A DNA stretch of 64,000 bases from Mycolicibacterium sp. lyk4-40-TYG-92 (GTDB taxonomy: Bacteria > Actinomycetota > Actinomycetes > Mycobacteriales > Mycobacteriaceae), in assembly GCF_030209435.1 (NCBI RefSeq), contig NZ_JARVRX010000003.1, positions 434,001 through 498,000 on the forward strand. The letters are read 5' to 3'. The notes under the pieces were generated by a model. That model was not told the origin of the DNA. It did no database searches and saw nothing but the letters and a program-made list of their open reading frames with translations. A program made the position numbers and the translations under genes. Every line of letters begins with the position of its first letter. Positions within the stretch are counted from its first letter, which is position 1. Shown here one piece after another: positions 52,329 through 61,296 of this stretch.

Positions 52329-52796
52329 TTACTCGGCTGCGGCCTTGATCGCCTGCAGGGTTTGGCGCATCCCGTCGCGCATCGATTCGGTGAAGACGTC
52401 CTGCCCGCCGAGGTGGGTGTCGATGACCTTGACCGTCCCGTCCGGGCTGCCGTCGGGGCTCTCGCGCCGCTGGGTGAGTTTGGTCCCGCCGGGGGTGGGC
52501 TCAACGCGTAGGGACCAGATGGCCCAGTTCTCCTGGATCCGGAACGCGATCTCGCGGCCACTGTCCAACCGAACGACGGTTCCGTGCGTCTTCCACTGGA
52601 AGGTGCCGTTGTTGTTCAGATTGGTGAATTCCACACCCTGAACGACCTGATCCGCGCCGTTGCGAAGCCGGGTGGATTCGACCTGCGGGCTCCACTCCGC
52701 CATCCGGCGCACGTCGCTGACCATCGTCCACACCGCCTCGGGCGCGGCAGCGATGTCGATGCTCTCCTCGAGCACGGGTTGCGGATTCGAAGGCAT
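52329..52796 (-). CDS. SRPBCC-family protein
   Basis: The 155-residue helix-grip protein (ESIDIAAAPEAVWTMVSDVR about residues 11-30) is typical of the polyketide cyclase-like mycobacterial family. The C-terminal helix is Ala-rich. Its ligand is unknown. It diverges from a TetR gene across a spacer with a perfect palindrome and is probably repressed by it. Confidence 0.9.
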   Translation of the reverse strand: MPSNPQPVLEESIDIAAAPEAVWTMVSDVRRMAEWSPQVESTRLRNGADQVVQGVEFTNLNNNGTFQWKTHGTVVRLDSGREIAFRIQENWAIWSLRVEPTPGGTKLTQRRESPDGSPDGTVKVIDTHLGGQDVFTESMRDGMRQTLQAIKAAAE

Positions 52797-52821
52797 GCAC
52801 TCACTCCAATCACGAAGCTAA

Positions 52822-52837
52822 ACGTCCGATCGGACGT
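52822..52837. promoter_or_regulatory. 16-bp perfect palindrome, TetR operator 1
   Basis: ACGTCCGATCGGACGT is perfectly self-complementary. A degenerate copy lies 45 bp downstream. It sits 26 bp from the SRPBCC start and within its promoter. Confidence 0.7.
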
Positions 52838-52866
52838 GTTGTGGAGCCTAACGATCGCACAGATTT

Positions 52867-52882
52867 ACGTCCAGTCGCACGT
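52867..52882. promoter_or_regulatory. Degenerate TetR operator 2
   Basis: ACGTCCAGTCGCACGT keeps the outer ACGT arms of the palindrome at 52822. It abuts a TATAAA -10 box (52882-52887) of the rightward tetR gene. Confidence 0.5.
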
Positions 52883-52895
52883 ATAAAATGCGGAG

Positions 52896-53498
52896 GTGGC
52901 AATCGACGATCAGCCGGATGGGCGACGCGTCCGCGGTGACGCGACGCGGCGGAAGGTCGCCCACGAGGCAGCGATGATCGCCACGACGCACGGGCTCGAC
53001 TCGATCACGGTAGGCGCACTGGCCACCGCGACCGGGGTGAGCAAGAGCGGCATCCTCACGGTGTTCGGCAATCGGGAGGCGATCCAAGTCGCGGCGGTGG
53101 CCACGGCGCGCAACATCTACCGCGAAACGATCATCGCCAAGGCGTATGAGGCCGCTCCTGGGGCGCCGCGACTGCGCGCATTGATCGACGCCTGGGTCGA
53201 CTACCTGACCGCCGGGGTGTTCCGCGGCGGTTGCTTCATGTCGGCGACCATGGCGGAATACGGCCGCCGCGACGGTCCGGTGGCGGACCAGGTACGCAAG
53301 CTCAAGCGTGGCTGGCTGACGTTGCTCGAAACCGAGCTGGCCGCAGCGGGATCCGCGACCCCTGCGGTCGACGCATTCAAGATCGACGCGTTTCTCACCG
53401 CCGGTAACGCTCGCCGGGAACTGTTCGCCGACGACACCGAGCTGCTATGCGCCCGGGGCCTCGCGCTGGGCGTCGTCGACCAACTCGCGGGCGCATAA
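52896..53498 (+). CDS. TetR-family transcriptional regulator
   Basis: The 200-residue TetR protein has its HTH at residues 26-68 (ITVGALATATGVSKSGILTV). The C-terminal part (RGGCFMSATMAEYGRRDGPV) is like TetR_C domains of YcdC/TetR_C_16 type. The GTG at 52896 is 8 nt after the -10 box with GGAG touching it, so translation is probably leaderless. The divergent SRPBCC gene is the likely target. Confidence 0.9.
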   Translation: MAIDDQPDGRRVRGDATRRKVAHEAAMIATTHGLDSITVGALATATGVSKSGILTVFGNREAIQVAAVATARNIYRETIIAKAYEAAPGAPRLRALIDAWVDYLTAGVFRGGCFMSATMAEYGRRDGPVADQVRKLKRGWLTLLETELAAAGSATPAVDAFKIDAFLTAGNARRELFADDTELLCARGLALGVVDQLAGA

Positions 53499-53581
53499 CC
53501 GGCGATTCGCCGATTCCTGGTCCGGGTGCGCTTTGCCGGCGTAGCTTCAGATGCATCTGGCGATGGGAACTGGGGGTTGCT

Positions 53582-53857
53582 ATGGCGTCGAGAAAGTTTG
53601 GCATGCTCGCGGCGGGAGCGGGTGTGGTGGCCGCTGCGCTGCTGGGTCTCGGCGGGCCGGCGAGCGCCGTACTTGCGGTGGGGCCGTTTCCGGCCTGCCT
53701 GCCATGGGAACCGCACTGTAATGCGGCGGACTGGGACACCCCGGCGGACGACGGCATCCCGGGCGACAACGCGGCAGGGGGCGGCATCCCAGCCCCGGCT
53801 ATGGTGCCCAACATTGACGGTTCGATGAGCCCGCCCGGCACGCCGGGGACCATCTAG
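53582..53857 (+). CDS. Small exported Pro/Gly-rich protein
   Basis: The 91-residue precursor has a Sec signal (about residues 1-29, LAAGAGVVAAALLGLGGPASA). The mature part of about 60 residues is acidic, Gly/Pro-rich and has two Cys (PACLPWEPHC) able to pair. No family is recognised; it resembles small mycobacterial secreted proteins. GGGGGTTGCT precedes the ATG. Confidence 0.65.
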   Translation: MASRKFGMLAAGAGVVAAALLGLGGPASAVLAVGPFPACLPWEPHCNAADWDTPADDGIPGDNAAGGGIPAPAMVPNIDGSMSPPGTPGTI

Positions 53858-53917
53858 CCCCAACGCGGGTTTAGCGGCACCGTCAATTAGTTCGCCAATT
53901 CCGATTGCGTGCGGATT

Positions 53918-53945
53918 GTTCGGCGTAACTTGAGCTACGCCGAAC
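53918..53945. other. Perfect 10-bp-arm inverted repeat
   Basis: GTTCGGCGTA (53918-53927) and TACGCCGAAC (53936-53945) flank an 8-nt loop. It lies 60 bp after the small exported protein and 21 bp before the oxidase ATG. It could be a terminator of the upstream gene or an operator of the oxidase. Confidence 0.5.
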
Positions 53946-53966
53946 GTCCGAACGAAGGGGCGACTC

Positions 53967-55337
53967 ATGGCAGCCGATGTCGACTTTTGTGTCGTGGGAG
54001 CAGGTTTCGCGGGGCTGACCGCGGCGTTGCGGCTCAAGCAGGCGGGCCGCTCGGTCGCGCTACTGGAGGCGCGGGACCGGGTCGGGGGCCGCACCTTCAC
54101 CGAGTTCCTCCCGGATGGCACGTGGATCGACCGCGGTGGTGCCTGGGTCGGGCCGGGGCAGGACCGGATCAAGGCCTTGATGGCCGAGTATGGCGTGACC
54201 GAATACAAGGAGTACGTCGACGGCGACGCGATGATGGTCGTCGACGGCAAGATGCACCGGTACTCGGGCACCATCCCGTGGGCCATGAGTCCGTGGGCCA
54301 TCGCGAATCTCGGTGCGGGCCTCCTCGAGATCGGGCAGATGTGCAAGACGATTCCGTTCGATGCTCCATGGGAGGCCAAGAAGGCCGCGGAGTGGGACCG
54401 AATCACCTTGGGGGAGTGGCTGCATCGAAACATCCGCTCGCACCAGGCGCGCGAGATGCTCGACATGGCGATGGCCGGGATCTACACCTCGGCCGCCTCG
54501 GAGACGTCATTATTGTGGGCGTTGCACCAGATGGGCTCAGGCGGCGGACCGGTGTTCGTCATCTCCAACTCCGGCGGCGCCCAGGACGCCCGGGTGCGCG
54601 GCGGCATGGGCGCCATCTATGGACCGATGGCCGCCGAACTCGGTGACGCGCTGCGTCTTTCGCGTCCCGTGGATCGCATCGTGCAGGACGACGACGGCGT
54701 CACCGTGCACTCCGGCGGGATGACGGTACGCGCTCGGCACGCGATCGTCGCCGTACCTCTGGCCGTCGCCACCCAAATCGACTACGAGCCAGCGCTTCCC
54801 GTCGACCGGACGTTCTTGCACCGACGCATGCCGAGCGGCGCGGTCTACAAGATCTCCATCGTCTACGAGACGGCGTTCTGGCGTGCGGACGGTTTGTGCG
54901 GTCAGTCCGCCGCGCCGGGCAGTCCGGCCACGCTGACCATCGACGCCTGCACCGACACCGGCACTCCCGGCATCATGTGCGTCATCACCGAAGGTCCGGC
55001 CGCGCGCAAGCTCGGGCTGCTCGATCCGGCGGAACGCAGGGCCGTCGTCATCGACGAACTGGTGGACCGGTTCGGGCCGAAAGCCGCATCGCCCGTCAGT
55101 TACCACGAGCAGAACTGGACCGTCGAGCGCTACTCCGGCGGCGGCATGATCAGCCATGCACCGCCCGGCGTGCTCACCGAATTCGGCCATGCACTACGCA
55201 CCCCGTGCGGTCGGATCCATTGGGCCGGAACGGAGAGCTCGGCGATCATGTGTGGGTGGATCGACGGTGCGGTGCGTTCCGGGGAACGCGCGGCGGCCGA
55301 GGTGATGGCCGCGGACAGCGTGGTCGCCGCCGGCTAA
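53967..55337 (+). CDS. Flavin monoamine oxidase
   Basis: The 456-residue amine oxidase has the FAD motif GAGFAG (residues 11-16) and EARDRVGGRTFTE (about 34-46). The C-terminal FAD loop reads GRIHWAGTESSAIMCGWIDG. It resembles AofH (Rv3170). It should oxidise primary or secondary amines to imines and H2O2. Its promoter region carries the 10-bp-arm dyad. Its 3' end overlaps the UbiB-like gene by 4 bp. Confidence 0.93.
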   Translation: MAADVDFCVVGAGFAGLTAALRLKQAGRSVALLEARDRVGGRTFTEFLPDGTWIDRGGAWVGPGQDRIKALMAEYGVTEYKEYVDGDAMMVVDGKMHRYSGTIPWAMSPWAIANLGAGLLEIGQMCKTIPFDAPWEAKKAAEWDRITLGEWLHRNIRSHQAREMLDMAMAGIYTSAASETSLLWALHQMGSGGGPVFVISNSGGAQDARVRGGMGAIYGPMAAELGDALRLSRPVDRIVQDDDGVTVHSGGMTVRARHAIVAVPLAVATQIDYEPALPVDRTFLHRRMPSGAVYKISIVYETAFWRADGLCGQSAAPGSPATLTIDACTDTGTPGIMCVITEGPAARKLGLLDPAERRAVVIDELVDRFGPKAASPVSYHEQNWTVERYSGGGMISHAPPGVLTEFGHALRTPCGRIHWAGTESSAIMCGWIDGAVRSGERAAAEVMAADSVVAAG

Positions 55338-56698
55338 CGGCTCGCTCGCCAGCGCGCGATCTCGCGGCCGATCTCGGTTTCCGCCGGGCGGTCGAAGAAC
55401 CATTCCTGGCCGATCCGGTACCAGTTGTTCGTGCTCTGGAGATGGCCCAGGGTGCCGAAGGTGAGGAAGTCGGCGCGTCGGGAGAAGACGTGCTCGGGCG
55501 GCAGCATCTGCCGCTTCATCCCGGCGAATTCGGTCTGACGCGGATCGATGGCCGACACGACGGCGCCGGTGGCCAGTTCCGGGGTGATGGTGAGGTCCTC
55601 GTCGATCATGTGCCATTCGCTCGCGGCCCAGATGTACTCCAGGCAATCCTGTGCTGTCACACCGGATTCCGCGTCGACGATGCCGCGGCCTAGCATCAGG
55701 CGGTGCAGGTCGTCGGCGCGACCGTCGATCGCGGCGTGGAAGCAGTCCAGCTCGAACGCCACGTTGGCCGGGTCCATACGGTTGTACAGCCCGAAGTCGA
55801 CGAAGCCCAGGCGGCCGTCGGCGGCCAGCATGATGTTGCCCGGGTGCGGATCACCGCAGAATTCGTGGTTGGTGAACAGTGACCCGATGTAGAAACGGTA
55901 GATCAGCTCTCCGATGTGGTTGCGGTCGGCGGCCGGCAGCGTCCGCATGTGATCGAAGCCCGCGGCATCGAGGTATTCGGTCAACAGAACCCGCGGTGTG
56001 CAGAACTCGACCACGCTGTCGGGGACGACGATGAACGGGTGTCCCCGGTACTGCTCGGCCACCATGTGCTGGGTGTCGGCTTCGCGCAGGTAGTCCAGTT
56101 CGCTTTCGAAGTTCCGGGTGATCTCGTCGAGCATGGCGGTGTTCGCGGATGGCCACAACCGCCAAAGCTTCATCAGCAGTGCGAGATTGCGCATGTCGGC
56201 CTGGATCGCCCGATCCACGCCGGGGTACTGAACCTTGACGGCGACGTCGCGGCCGTCACGCAATCGGGCGCGGTACACCTGGCCGATTGATGCTGCGGCA
56301 GTGGGGGATTCGTCGAAGTCGGCGAAGACGCCCGACATCGGACCCAGGTCGGTTTCCATGACCTCGCGCATGGCGCCGAAGGGCGCTTGTGGCGCCTGGT
56401 CCCGCAGTGCGGCGAGCTTCTCGCGGAACTGCTCCCGGTGCGATTCGGGCACCAGATCCAGTTCGATCACCGACAGCATCTGGCCGAGCTTCATCGCCGC
56501 GCCCTTCATGGAGCCCAGCACGGTGACGAGATTCTCGGCCATCTGAATGGTGGCACGCTCGGCCAACAGCTCTCTGGCGCGTTCCGACCGGCCCACCATC
56601 GACAGCCGGGTTCGGCCGCCGCGCACGGCTTGCTTCGCGGCCAGGGCGCCCAACTTGCCGCCCCGCGCGAGACGCCCTTCAGGCAGTCGGCGTGCCAC
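55334..56698 (-). CDS. ABC1/UbiB-family atypical kinase-like protein
   Basis: The 454-residue protein has the UbiB fold: K70-x-G-Q73 in MKLGQML (the family's N-terminal motif), the Ala-rich P-loop-like AAASIGQVYRARL, VKVQYPG, FCGDPHPGN (catalytic loop) and FVDFGL (the DFG-like metal site). UbiB-type proteins are ATPases linked to quinone or lipid metabolism; in mycobacteria the role is unclear. It is convergent with the amine oxidase gene (4 bp overlap). Confidence 0.92.
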   Translation of the reverse strand: MARRLPEGRLARGGKLGALAAKQAVRGGRTRLSMVGRSERARELLAERATIQMAENLVTVLGSMKGAAMKLGQMLSVIELDLVPESHREQFREKLAALRDQAPQAPFGAMREVMETDLGPMSGVFADFDESPTAAASIGQVYRARLRDGRDVAVKVQYPGVDRAIQADMRNLALLMKLWRLWPSANTAMLDEITRNFESELDYLREADTQHMVAEQYRGHPFIVVPDSVVEFCTPRVLLTEYLDAAGFDHMRTLPAADRNHIGELIYRFYIGSLFTNHEFCGDPHPGNIMLAADGRLGFVDFGLYNRMDPANVAFELDCFHAAIDGRADDLHRLMLGRGIVDAESGVTAQDCLEYIWAASEWHMIDEDLTITPELATGAVVSAIDPRQTEFAGMKRQMLPPEHVFSRRADFLTFGTLGHLQSTNNWYRIGQEWFFDRPAETEIGREIARWRASR

Positions 56699-56749
56699 GC
56701 TGCCTCCCAGCTAATCGGTGCAACGACGCCATCAACGTACCCGGCCCGC

Positions 56750-57646
56750 TCAAGCAGATGTCTCGTGCGGCCAGGACTCGGTTTCGCGGGTGAGGCGTTG
56801 CCAGGCGTCGAGGCTCGCCAGGCGTGCGCGGGCCTCGCCGTCCAGCGCGGCGGAGATCTCGACCACTTCGGTGACAACGCCTTCGGTCCTGGCGACCTCG
56901 AGTACGTGCACCACGACGTCGACGTCGGGATGGCCGAGCAGTTCGGTGACCGCGGGTCGCGCGAGCTCGGGGTCGATGCGGTTCAGCAGGGACAGCAGTG
57001 CTGCCAGTACCTCCGGCTCGCCCGCGGCCGCGGCCCGGGCCATCCGCACCGACCGGTCCGGTCCGGCGGCCCGCATGATGTCGTTCATGACGTGGGTGTC
57101 CGACACCAGGACGCCGGTCAGGATGATGCCCTCGTCGTCGTCGATGGCCCGCTCGAACGCCACGATGAGCTCGTCGGTGGCGAACTCGACGAACCGTGAC
57201 GCGGTCAGGTAATCGCGGCGCCGCAGCAGTTCCTTCGCGGCCGGGATCAGCAACTTGGCGGGCAGTCGCGGGGCGAAGTGCGGGATGACGCGCGGGTCCA
57301 CGTACGGCGCCGCATCCGCGAGGTAGGCCGGTTTTAGCCCGGACAGCACGCCGATGGCGCGGTCTCCGTGCGCCAGTCCCACGGCGCCGCCGACGCGCCC
57401 CGCGACTTCCGGCGGTACTGCGCGCTGAGCGACGGTCACTACCAAGGCATTTGGAACCAGCGGCGCAAGCCTGCCCACGCGGGCGAAGGCCTCGGCCTGT
57501 TCGTCGAACAGTGCGTCTGACATCGCGCCGCGGAGGGATTTGAGGTCGTCTGCACCGAGCCGTTCGAGACTGGCCAGGCTTGCGGTGTCGGTCTGTAGTA
57601 GCGCGGCCAGCAGCGACAGTTGGGCGCGCGTCAGGATGTCGGCCAT
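56750..57646 (-). CDS. Uncharacterised helical-repeat protein (DUF2336-like)
   Basis: The 298-residue, Leu/Ala-rich protein has repeated helical pairs (ARVGRLAPLVPNALVVTVAQ, later HFAPRLPAKLLIPAAKELL and RSVRMARAAAAGEPEVLAAL). The layout suggests a HEAT-like solenoid for protein contacts. I do not recognise a named family with confidence. GGAAGG precedes the ATG. It lies 7 bp after a 76-aa gene on the same strand. Confidence 0.7.
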   Translation of the reverse strand: MADILTRAQLSLLAALLQTDTASLASLERLGADDLKSLRGAMSDALFDEQAEAFARVGRLAPLVPNALVVTVAQRAVPPEVAGRVGGAVGLAHGDRAIGVLSGLKPAYLADAAPYVDPRVIPHFAPRLPAKLLIPAAKELLRRRDYLTASRFVEFATDELIVAFERAIDDDEGIILTGVLVSDTHVMNDIMRAAGPDRSVRMARAAAAGEPEVLAALLSLLNRIDPELARPAVTELLGHPDVDVVVHVLEVARTEGVVTEVVEISAALDGEARARLASLDAWQRLTRETESWPHETSA

Positions 57647-57653
57647 CGGTGCG

Positions 57654-57884
57654 TCACCTTCCGAACAGGATCTTGCGGGCGGCGGGACGGATCAGCCGGG
57701 GCAGGACTTTGAGCCCGTCGTCGAGCGAGTCGTTGAGGCTGCGCTGATGGGCCACCTTCGCCTTCCGGAGCAGGCTGAGCAGCTGGGCGGATTCCTCGGG
57801 GGTGAGCTTCTCGAGTACTGCCCGCGGTTCTCCGATCTCGTCGAGCAGCGGGTTGTCGGTACCCGGGGTAGCGGCCTTGTCCAT
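57654..57884 (-). CDS. Small protein (76 aa), upstream partner of the helical-repeat gene
   Basis: The 76-residue protein has an acidic N-terminus and a basic C-terminal helix (RLIRPAARKILFGR). It contains no signal. The upstream sequence lacks a Shine-Dalgarno and has a TAACTA box 6 nt before the ATG, so the mRNA may be leaderless. The spacing to the next gene is 7 bp, and the two are likely an operon. Confidence 0.6.
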   Translation of the reverse strand: MDKAATPGTDNPLLDEIGEPRAVLEKLTPEESAQLLSLLRKAKVAHQRSLNDSLDDGLKVLPRLIRPAARKILFGR

Positions 57885-57965
57885 CCTAAATAGTTACCAC
57901 ATTCGGATGGCATGGTTATTCGACTGGTCGCGATCGGCAGCAAAAAGGCCCTTAAGCTGGCCTGT

Positions 57966-57987
57966 TATCTGGATAGCGATAGTATCG
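57966..57987. promoter_or_regulatory. Two adjacent dyads upstream of a tetR gene
   Basis: TATC-TG-GATA (57966-57975) and CGATA-G-TATCG (57977-57987) lie side by side. TAGTAT (57980-57985) is a plausible -10 box inside the second. Both are candidate operators for the tetR gene. Confidence 0.5.
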
Positions 57988-58019
57988 AGACTCGTTGCGT
58001 GGAGGATGTGGAGGACGTG

Positions 58020-58649
58020 GTGGCGGCTCGGAAAGTGCTGACCCGCGCGGAGAGCCAGGCCCAGACGCGGCAGGAACTGCTGGACGCCGCGGAGCACCTG
58101 TTCTATGCCAACGGCTACCACGCCACCTCCCTGGCAGCGATCGCGGCGGAGGCGGGACGGACCATCGGCGCGGTCTACAGCAATTTCGAGGGCAAAGAAG
58201 CGCTGTGCCTCGAGGTGATCCGCAACCGCTACATGGCCGAACTCAACCAACTGCTCGGACCGCTCGTGGCGGCCGGCGTCTCCACCGACGACAGACTGGC
58301 GGCCCTGGCGAGCTGGTGGGCCCGCATCGGCGCGGAGCCCAACCTCGTCGTGCTGACCGCTGAATACGTGACCAGCACCTTCCACAATCCCGAGCAGCTC
58401 GCCAAGGCCCGTGAGGCACTGGAGCGGTTCAAGGAGTCGACGCGGGTGCTGCTCGAAGATGCGGTGCCGGACGGGGTTCCGGCCGATCACCCGCTGATGG
58501 ACGACGCCATCGAAGTGGCGGTGGCAACCGGCGCCGGCATCGCCATGGCGCAGGCGCTGGGCACGATCGACGCCGAGCGGGGGGCCGCGCTGATGGTCGC
58601 CAACATGCGGTTGTGGTTCGACGCGCTGGCCGTCGGCAAGCCGACCTAG
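58020..58649 (+). CDS. TetR-family transcriptional regulator
   Basis: The 209-residue TetR protein has its HTH at about residues 23-65 (HATSLAAIAAEAGRTIGAVYSN). The C-terminal ligand domain follows. Four in-frame GTG codons (57999, 58008, 58017, 58020) are preceded by GGAGGA repeats; 58020 has the best spacing. Its dyads lie in the spacer shared with the divergent 76-aa gene, which may be its target. Confidence 0.88.
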   Translation: MAARKVLTRAESQAQTRQELLDAAEHLFYANGYHATSLAAIAAEAGRTIGAVYSNFEGKEALCLEVIRNRYMAELNQLLGPLVAAGVSTDDRLAALASWWARIGAEPNLVVLTAEYVTSTFHNPEQLAKAREALERFKESTRVLLEDAVPDGVPADHPLMDDAIEVAVATGAGIAMAQALGTIDAERGAALMVANMRLWFDALAVGKPT

Positions 58650-58735
58650 GACGCTGCCCGCGGGGCGGGAAACGCGAGTGCCTACGGCTCGCGACCGGCC
58701 ATAAGATGCGGAACGCCGACAGAACGGAGGGCGGA

Positions 58736-59197
58736 ATGTCAGACGCCGCAGTGCGCAGCGCCGTGCAGAGGCTGGTGGACGCCGAGGAGCTGCGAGCGGG
58801 CCTGGGCACTTTCGCGCGGGTGGTCGACGGCAAGCGGTGGTCGGACGCGTCGGAGGTCTTCGCCGACGACGTCACGTTCGACTATGGCGACCAAGGGCCG
58901 CAGTCAGGGCTGCCCGCATTGGTGGAGACGTTCCGCCGTTATCTCGAAAAGTGCGGTGGCACACAGCATCTCATCGGCTCCATCCAGGTCGACGTACGCG
59001 ACGACGACACGGCCGTGACCCGGGCGTACGTACAGGCGCGGCATCAGGGCCTCGGCCCACTCGCAGCCGACACTTTCGATACCAACGGTGAGTACACCGA
59101 CACCTGGGCCCGCCGGCCCGAAGGCTGGCGGATCGTCAACCGGATCAGCCGGTGGTCGGCGATGTCCGGTAATCCCGCGGTGTTGTTTCCGCAGTAG
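58736..59197 (+). CDS. SnoaL/NTF2-like nuclear transport factor fold protein
   Basis: The 153-residue cone-shaped NTF2/SnoaL-like protein has an ALVETFRRYL helix and an H-x-I-G-S-I segment (QHLIGSIQVDV). The C-terminal strand reads GWRIVNRISRW. Family members are isomerases, dehydratases or ligand-binding domains. The ATG is preceded by GGAGGGCGG. It lies 86 bp after the TetR gene on the same strand. Confidence 0.88.
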   Translation: MSDAAVRSAVQRLVDAEELRAGLGTFARVVDGKRWSDASEVFADDVTFDYGDQGPQSGLPALVETFRRYLEKCGGTQHLIGSIQVDVRDDDTAVTRAYVQARHQGLGPLAADTFDTNGEYTDTWARRPEGWRIVNRISRWSAMSGNPAVLFPQ

Positions 59198-59202
59198 CGG
59201 GA

Positions 59203-60225
59203 TCAGCGGAAGCGGACGTCCATGGTGGCGAGGCCGAAGATCTTCTTGCCACCCGACTTCGCGCCGACGATGACGACGCCGGTGCGGGTCTCGGGATCCA
59301 GCGATTTGACCTTGCCGCTGAACTCGATGTCGCAGCCCTCGGTGGCCGGCACCACCGCCGGCGCCGACAGCCGCACGGTGTAGCGGCTCACGGCGCCGGG
59401 GTCGCCGGACCAGGAGGAGGCGTATCCGGCACCCAGGCCCATGGTGAGCATGCCGTGCGCGATGACGTCGGGCAGCCCGGCCAGCTGTGCCAGCTCCTTG
59501 TCCCAGTGAATCGGGTTGGCGTCGCCGGCCACGCCGGCGTAGTTCACGAGGTCGCCGAGCGACAGCCGCAGATGACTCGCGGGCAGTTCGTCCCCGACGG
59601 AGACGTCATCGAACGACGGTGTCCCCGGCGTGCGGGCTGCGTCGGTGGCGATCCGGACCTCGCCCTCGGGGCGCACCGTCTTGCGGTACTCCTCCGAGCC
59701 GATGTCCAAGATGTTCATGTCGTGCATCATCGCCTTCTGCACGGCCGTCTTGACGTCGCCGTCGATGTCCTCGGCCGTCACGCCGACGACGGTGGTGTGC
59801 AGGGTGTGGACCCGCTCGCCCTTGGTGTCGGTGAAGGTGTTGGTCACGGTGATGAAGTCGCGGCCCGCGGTCCGGCGCACGGACGTCAACTCGACGTCGA
59901 TGACCAGTTCGTCGCCCGCCACGATCGGGCGGTGCTGCTCGAAGACCTCTTCGGTCTGCAGGTAGGTGTCGTAGCCGACGACGATCGACTCGAACATCCG
60001 CCGGTTGCACTTCATGCCGGGGGTCGAGGTGAACGTGATCGGCGCGATGACATCGGCGTAGCCGAGCTCATTGGCGGCGGCGACGTCCCAGTGCGCGGGG
60101 TGGTAGTCCTGCACCGCGCGGGCGTACTCGCGCAGCTTCTCGCGGCCGACCAGGTAGGTACCGTCCATCTGGTAGTGGTGGCCGATCCGCGCTTCGAGCG
60201 GCGACGCTTCTGCTGCTGTCGTCAT
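59203..60225 (-). CDS. Fused HadA/HadB-type (3R)-hydroxyacyl-ACP dehydratase
   Basis: The 340-residue protein joins two hotdog domains found as separate subunits in the mycolic-acid FAS-II cycle. Residues about 14-160 match HadA (REKLREYARAVQDYHPAHWD, then ELGYADVIAPITFT). Residues about 200-338 match HadB (VNYAGVAGDANPIHWD, which holds the hydratase-2 Asp and His). The fusion would create an internal HadAB heterodimer that dehydrates 3-hydroxyacyl-ACP. The ATG at 60225 is chosen for the best match. It diverges from the SCO6745 gene. Confidence 0.92.
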   Translation of the reverse strand: MTTAAEASPLEARIGHHYQMDGTYLVGREKLREYARAVQDYHPAHWDVAAANELGYADVIAPITFTSTPGMKCNRRMFESIVVGYDTYLQTEEVFEQHRPIVAGDELVIDVELTSVRRTAGRDFITVTNTFTDTKGERVHTLHTTVVGVTAEDIDGDVKTAVQKAMMHDMNILDIGSEEYRKTVRPEGEVRIATDAARTPGTPSFDDVSVGDELPASHLRLSLGDLVNYAGVAGDANPIHWDKELAQLAGLPDVIAHGMLTMGLGAGYASSWSGDPGAVSRYTVRLSAPAVVPATEGCDIEFSGKVKSLDPETRTGVVIVGAKSGGKKIFGLATMDVRFR

Positions 60226-60408
60226 GACTGTGCCCAACTTTTCTATCGACGTGTTCGCTGAGGCCGACCAAAGCACACTACGCGGCGAGGGGGCGGCAAC
60301 ACACGGCGATGCGCCGTCTACCTGCGCCGAGCGGTGGTAAATGTGCCCAAAACCACGCAATTCCGGGGACTGTGGAGGCTGTTCGCGGGCCCGTGTTTGA
60401 CTGGCAGC
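60226..60408. promoter_or_regulatory. Divergent promoter region
   Basis: This 183-bp spacer lies between the HadA/HadB fusion and the SCO6745 gene and carries both promoters. I saw no clear operator dyad. Confidence 0.3.
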
Positions 60409-61296
60409 ATGGCCCGCACACCCACTTTGGCCCGCCGTTTGTTCGAGCGATACGAACCTGTGCACGCGATCACCTATTTCGCGCCCGAGGCGCGCGCCGC
60501 CGCCGTCGACCTCGGCTACCGGAGCTTCTGGAGCGGCTACTTCGCCACCAGGTCGGCGCCACTCGGCCCGGTACCCCCGCGGGTCGTCGAGGCGATCTTC
60601 TACAACTTCGCCGCCCATCGCGTCGCGAAGTCGCTGGCCGGCGCGTGGGACGTCGCGACGCCCCAGCAGGCGCTCGCGGCCCGGGAAACGGGCGCCGTCG
60701 CTGCATTACGCCGGTACGGCCTCACGGCCGACGACAACCTGCGCACCGCCGCCGATCTGCTCCGGCGGGTCGCACGGGGTGCCGCCGTCGACGGCCGGCC
60801 GCTGTTCGCCGCCCTGTCCGCGGTGCCGTGGCCTGACGAGCCGGTGGCCGCACTCTGGCATGCGTCGACCCTGTTGCGCGAACAGCGGGGCGACGCCCAC
60901 GTCGCGGCACTCGTGGCCGCCGGCATCACCGGCCGGGAATCCAACGTGCTGCACGTCGCGGCGGGCCGCACCACCCGGGACAAGGTCGTATCCACGCGCG
61001 ACTACGACGACGCCGAGTGGGACGCCGTCTCCGCGCGGCTGGCGGCACGAGGCTTGATGACGCCCGAAGGGTCGTTGACCGACGCGGGACGCGAACTCAA
61101 GCAGGACATCGAGCACCGCACCGACGCGGCTGCACTGCCGACGCTCGACGTGCTGAACGACGCCGAGGTCGAGACGCTGTTCCGGGCGCTGACCCCGATC
61201 GCCCGGATGGTGGTCGCCGGCGGCGATCTACCGGCGATCACCCCGATGGCGTTGCAGCACAGTGATCTCGACGATCCCAGCGCACACCTGGACTAG
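60409..61296 (+). CDS. SCO6745-family protein
   Basis: This is a 295-residue protein of the actinobacterial SCO6745 family. It opens with RRLFERYEPVHAITYFAPEA (about residues 9-28) and has FWSGYFATRSAPLGPVPP. Its C-terminal region is winged-helix-like (WDAVSARLAARGLMTPEG). The biochemical role is unknown. Its stop overlaps that of ssuD (4 bp), so the two are convergent. Confidence 0.92.
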   Translation: MARTPTLARRLFERYEPVHAITYFAPEARAAAVDLGYRSFWSGYFATRSAPLGPVPPRVVEAIFYNFAAHRVAKSLAGAWDVATPQQALAARETGAVAALRRYGLTADDNLRTAADLLRRVARGAAVDGRPLFAALSAVPWPDEPVAALWHASTLLREQRGDAHVAALVAAGITGRESNVLHVAAGRTTRDKVVSTRDYDDAEWDAVSARLAARGLMTPEGSLTDAGRELKQDIEHRTDAAALPTLDVLNDAEVETLFRALTPIARMVVAGGDLPAITPMALQHSDLDDPSAHLD

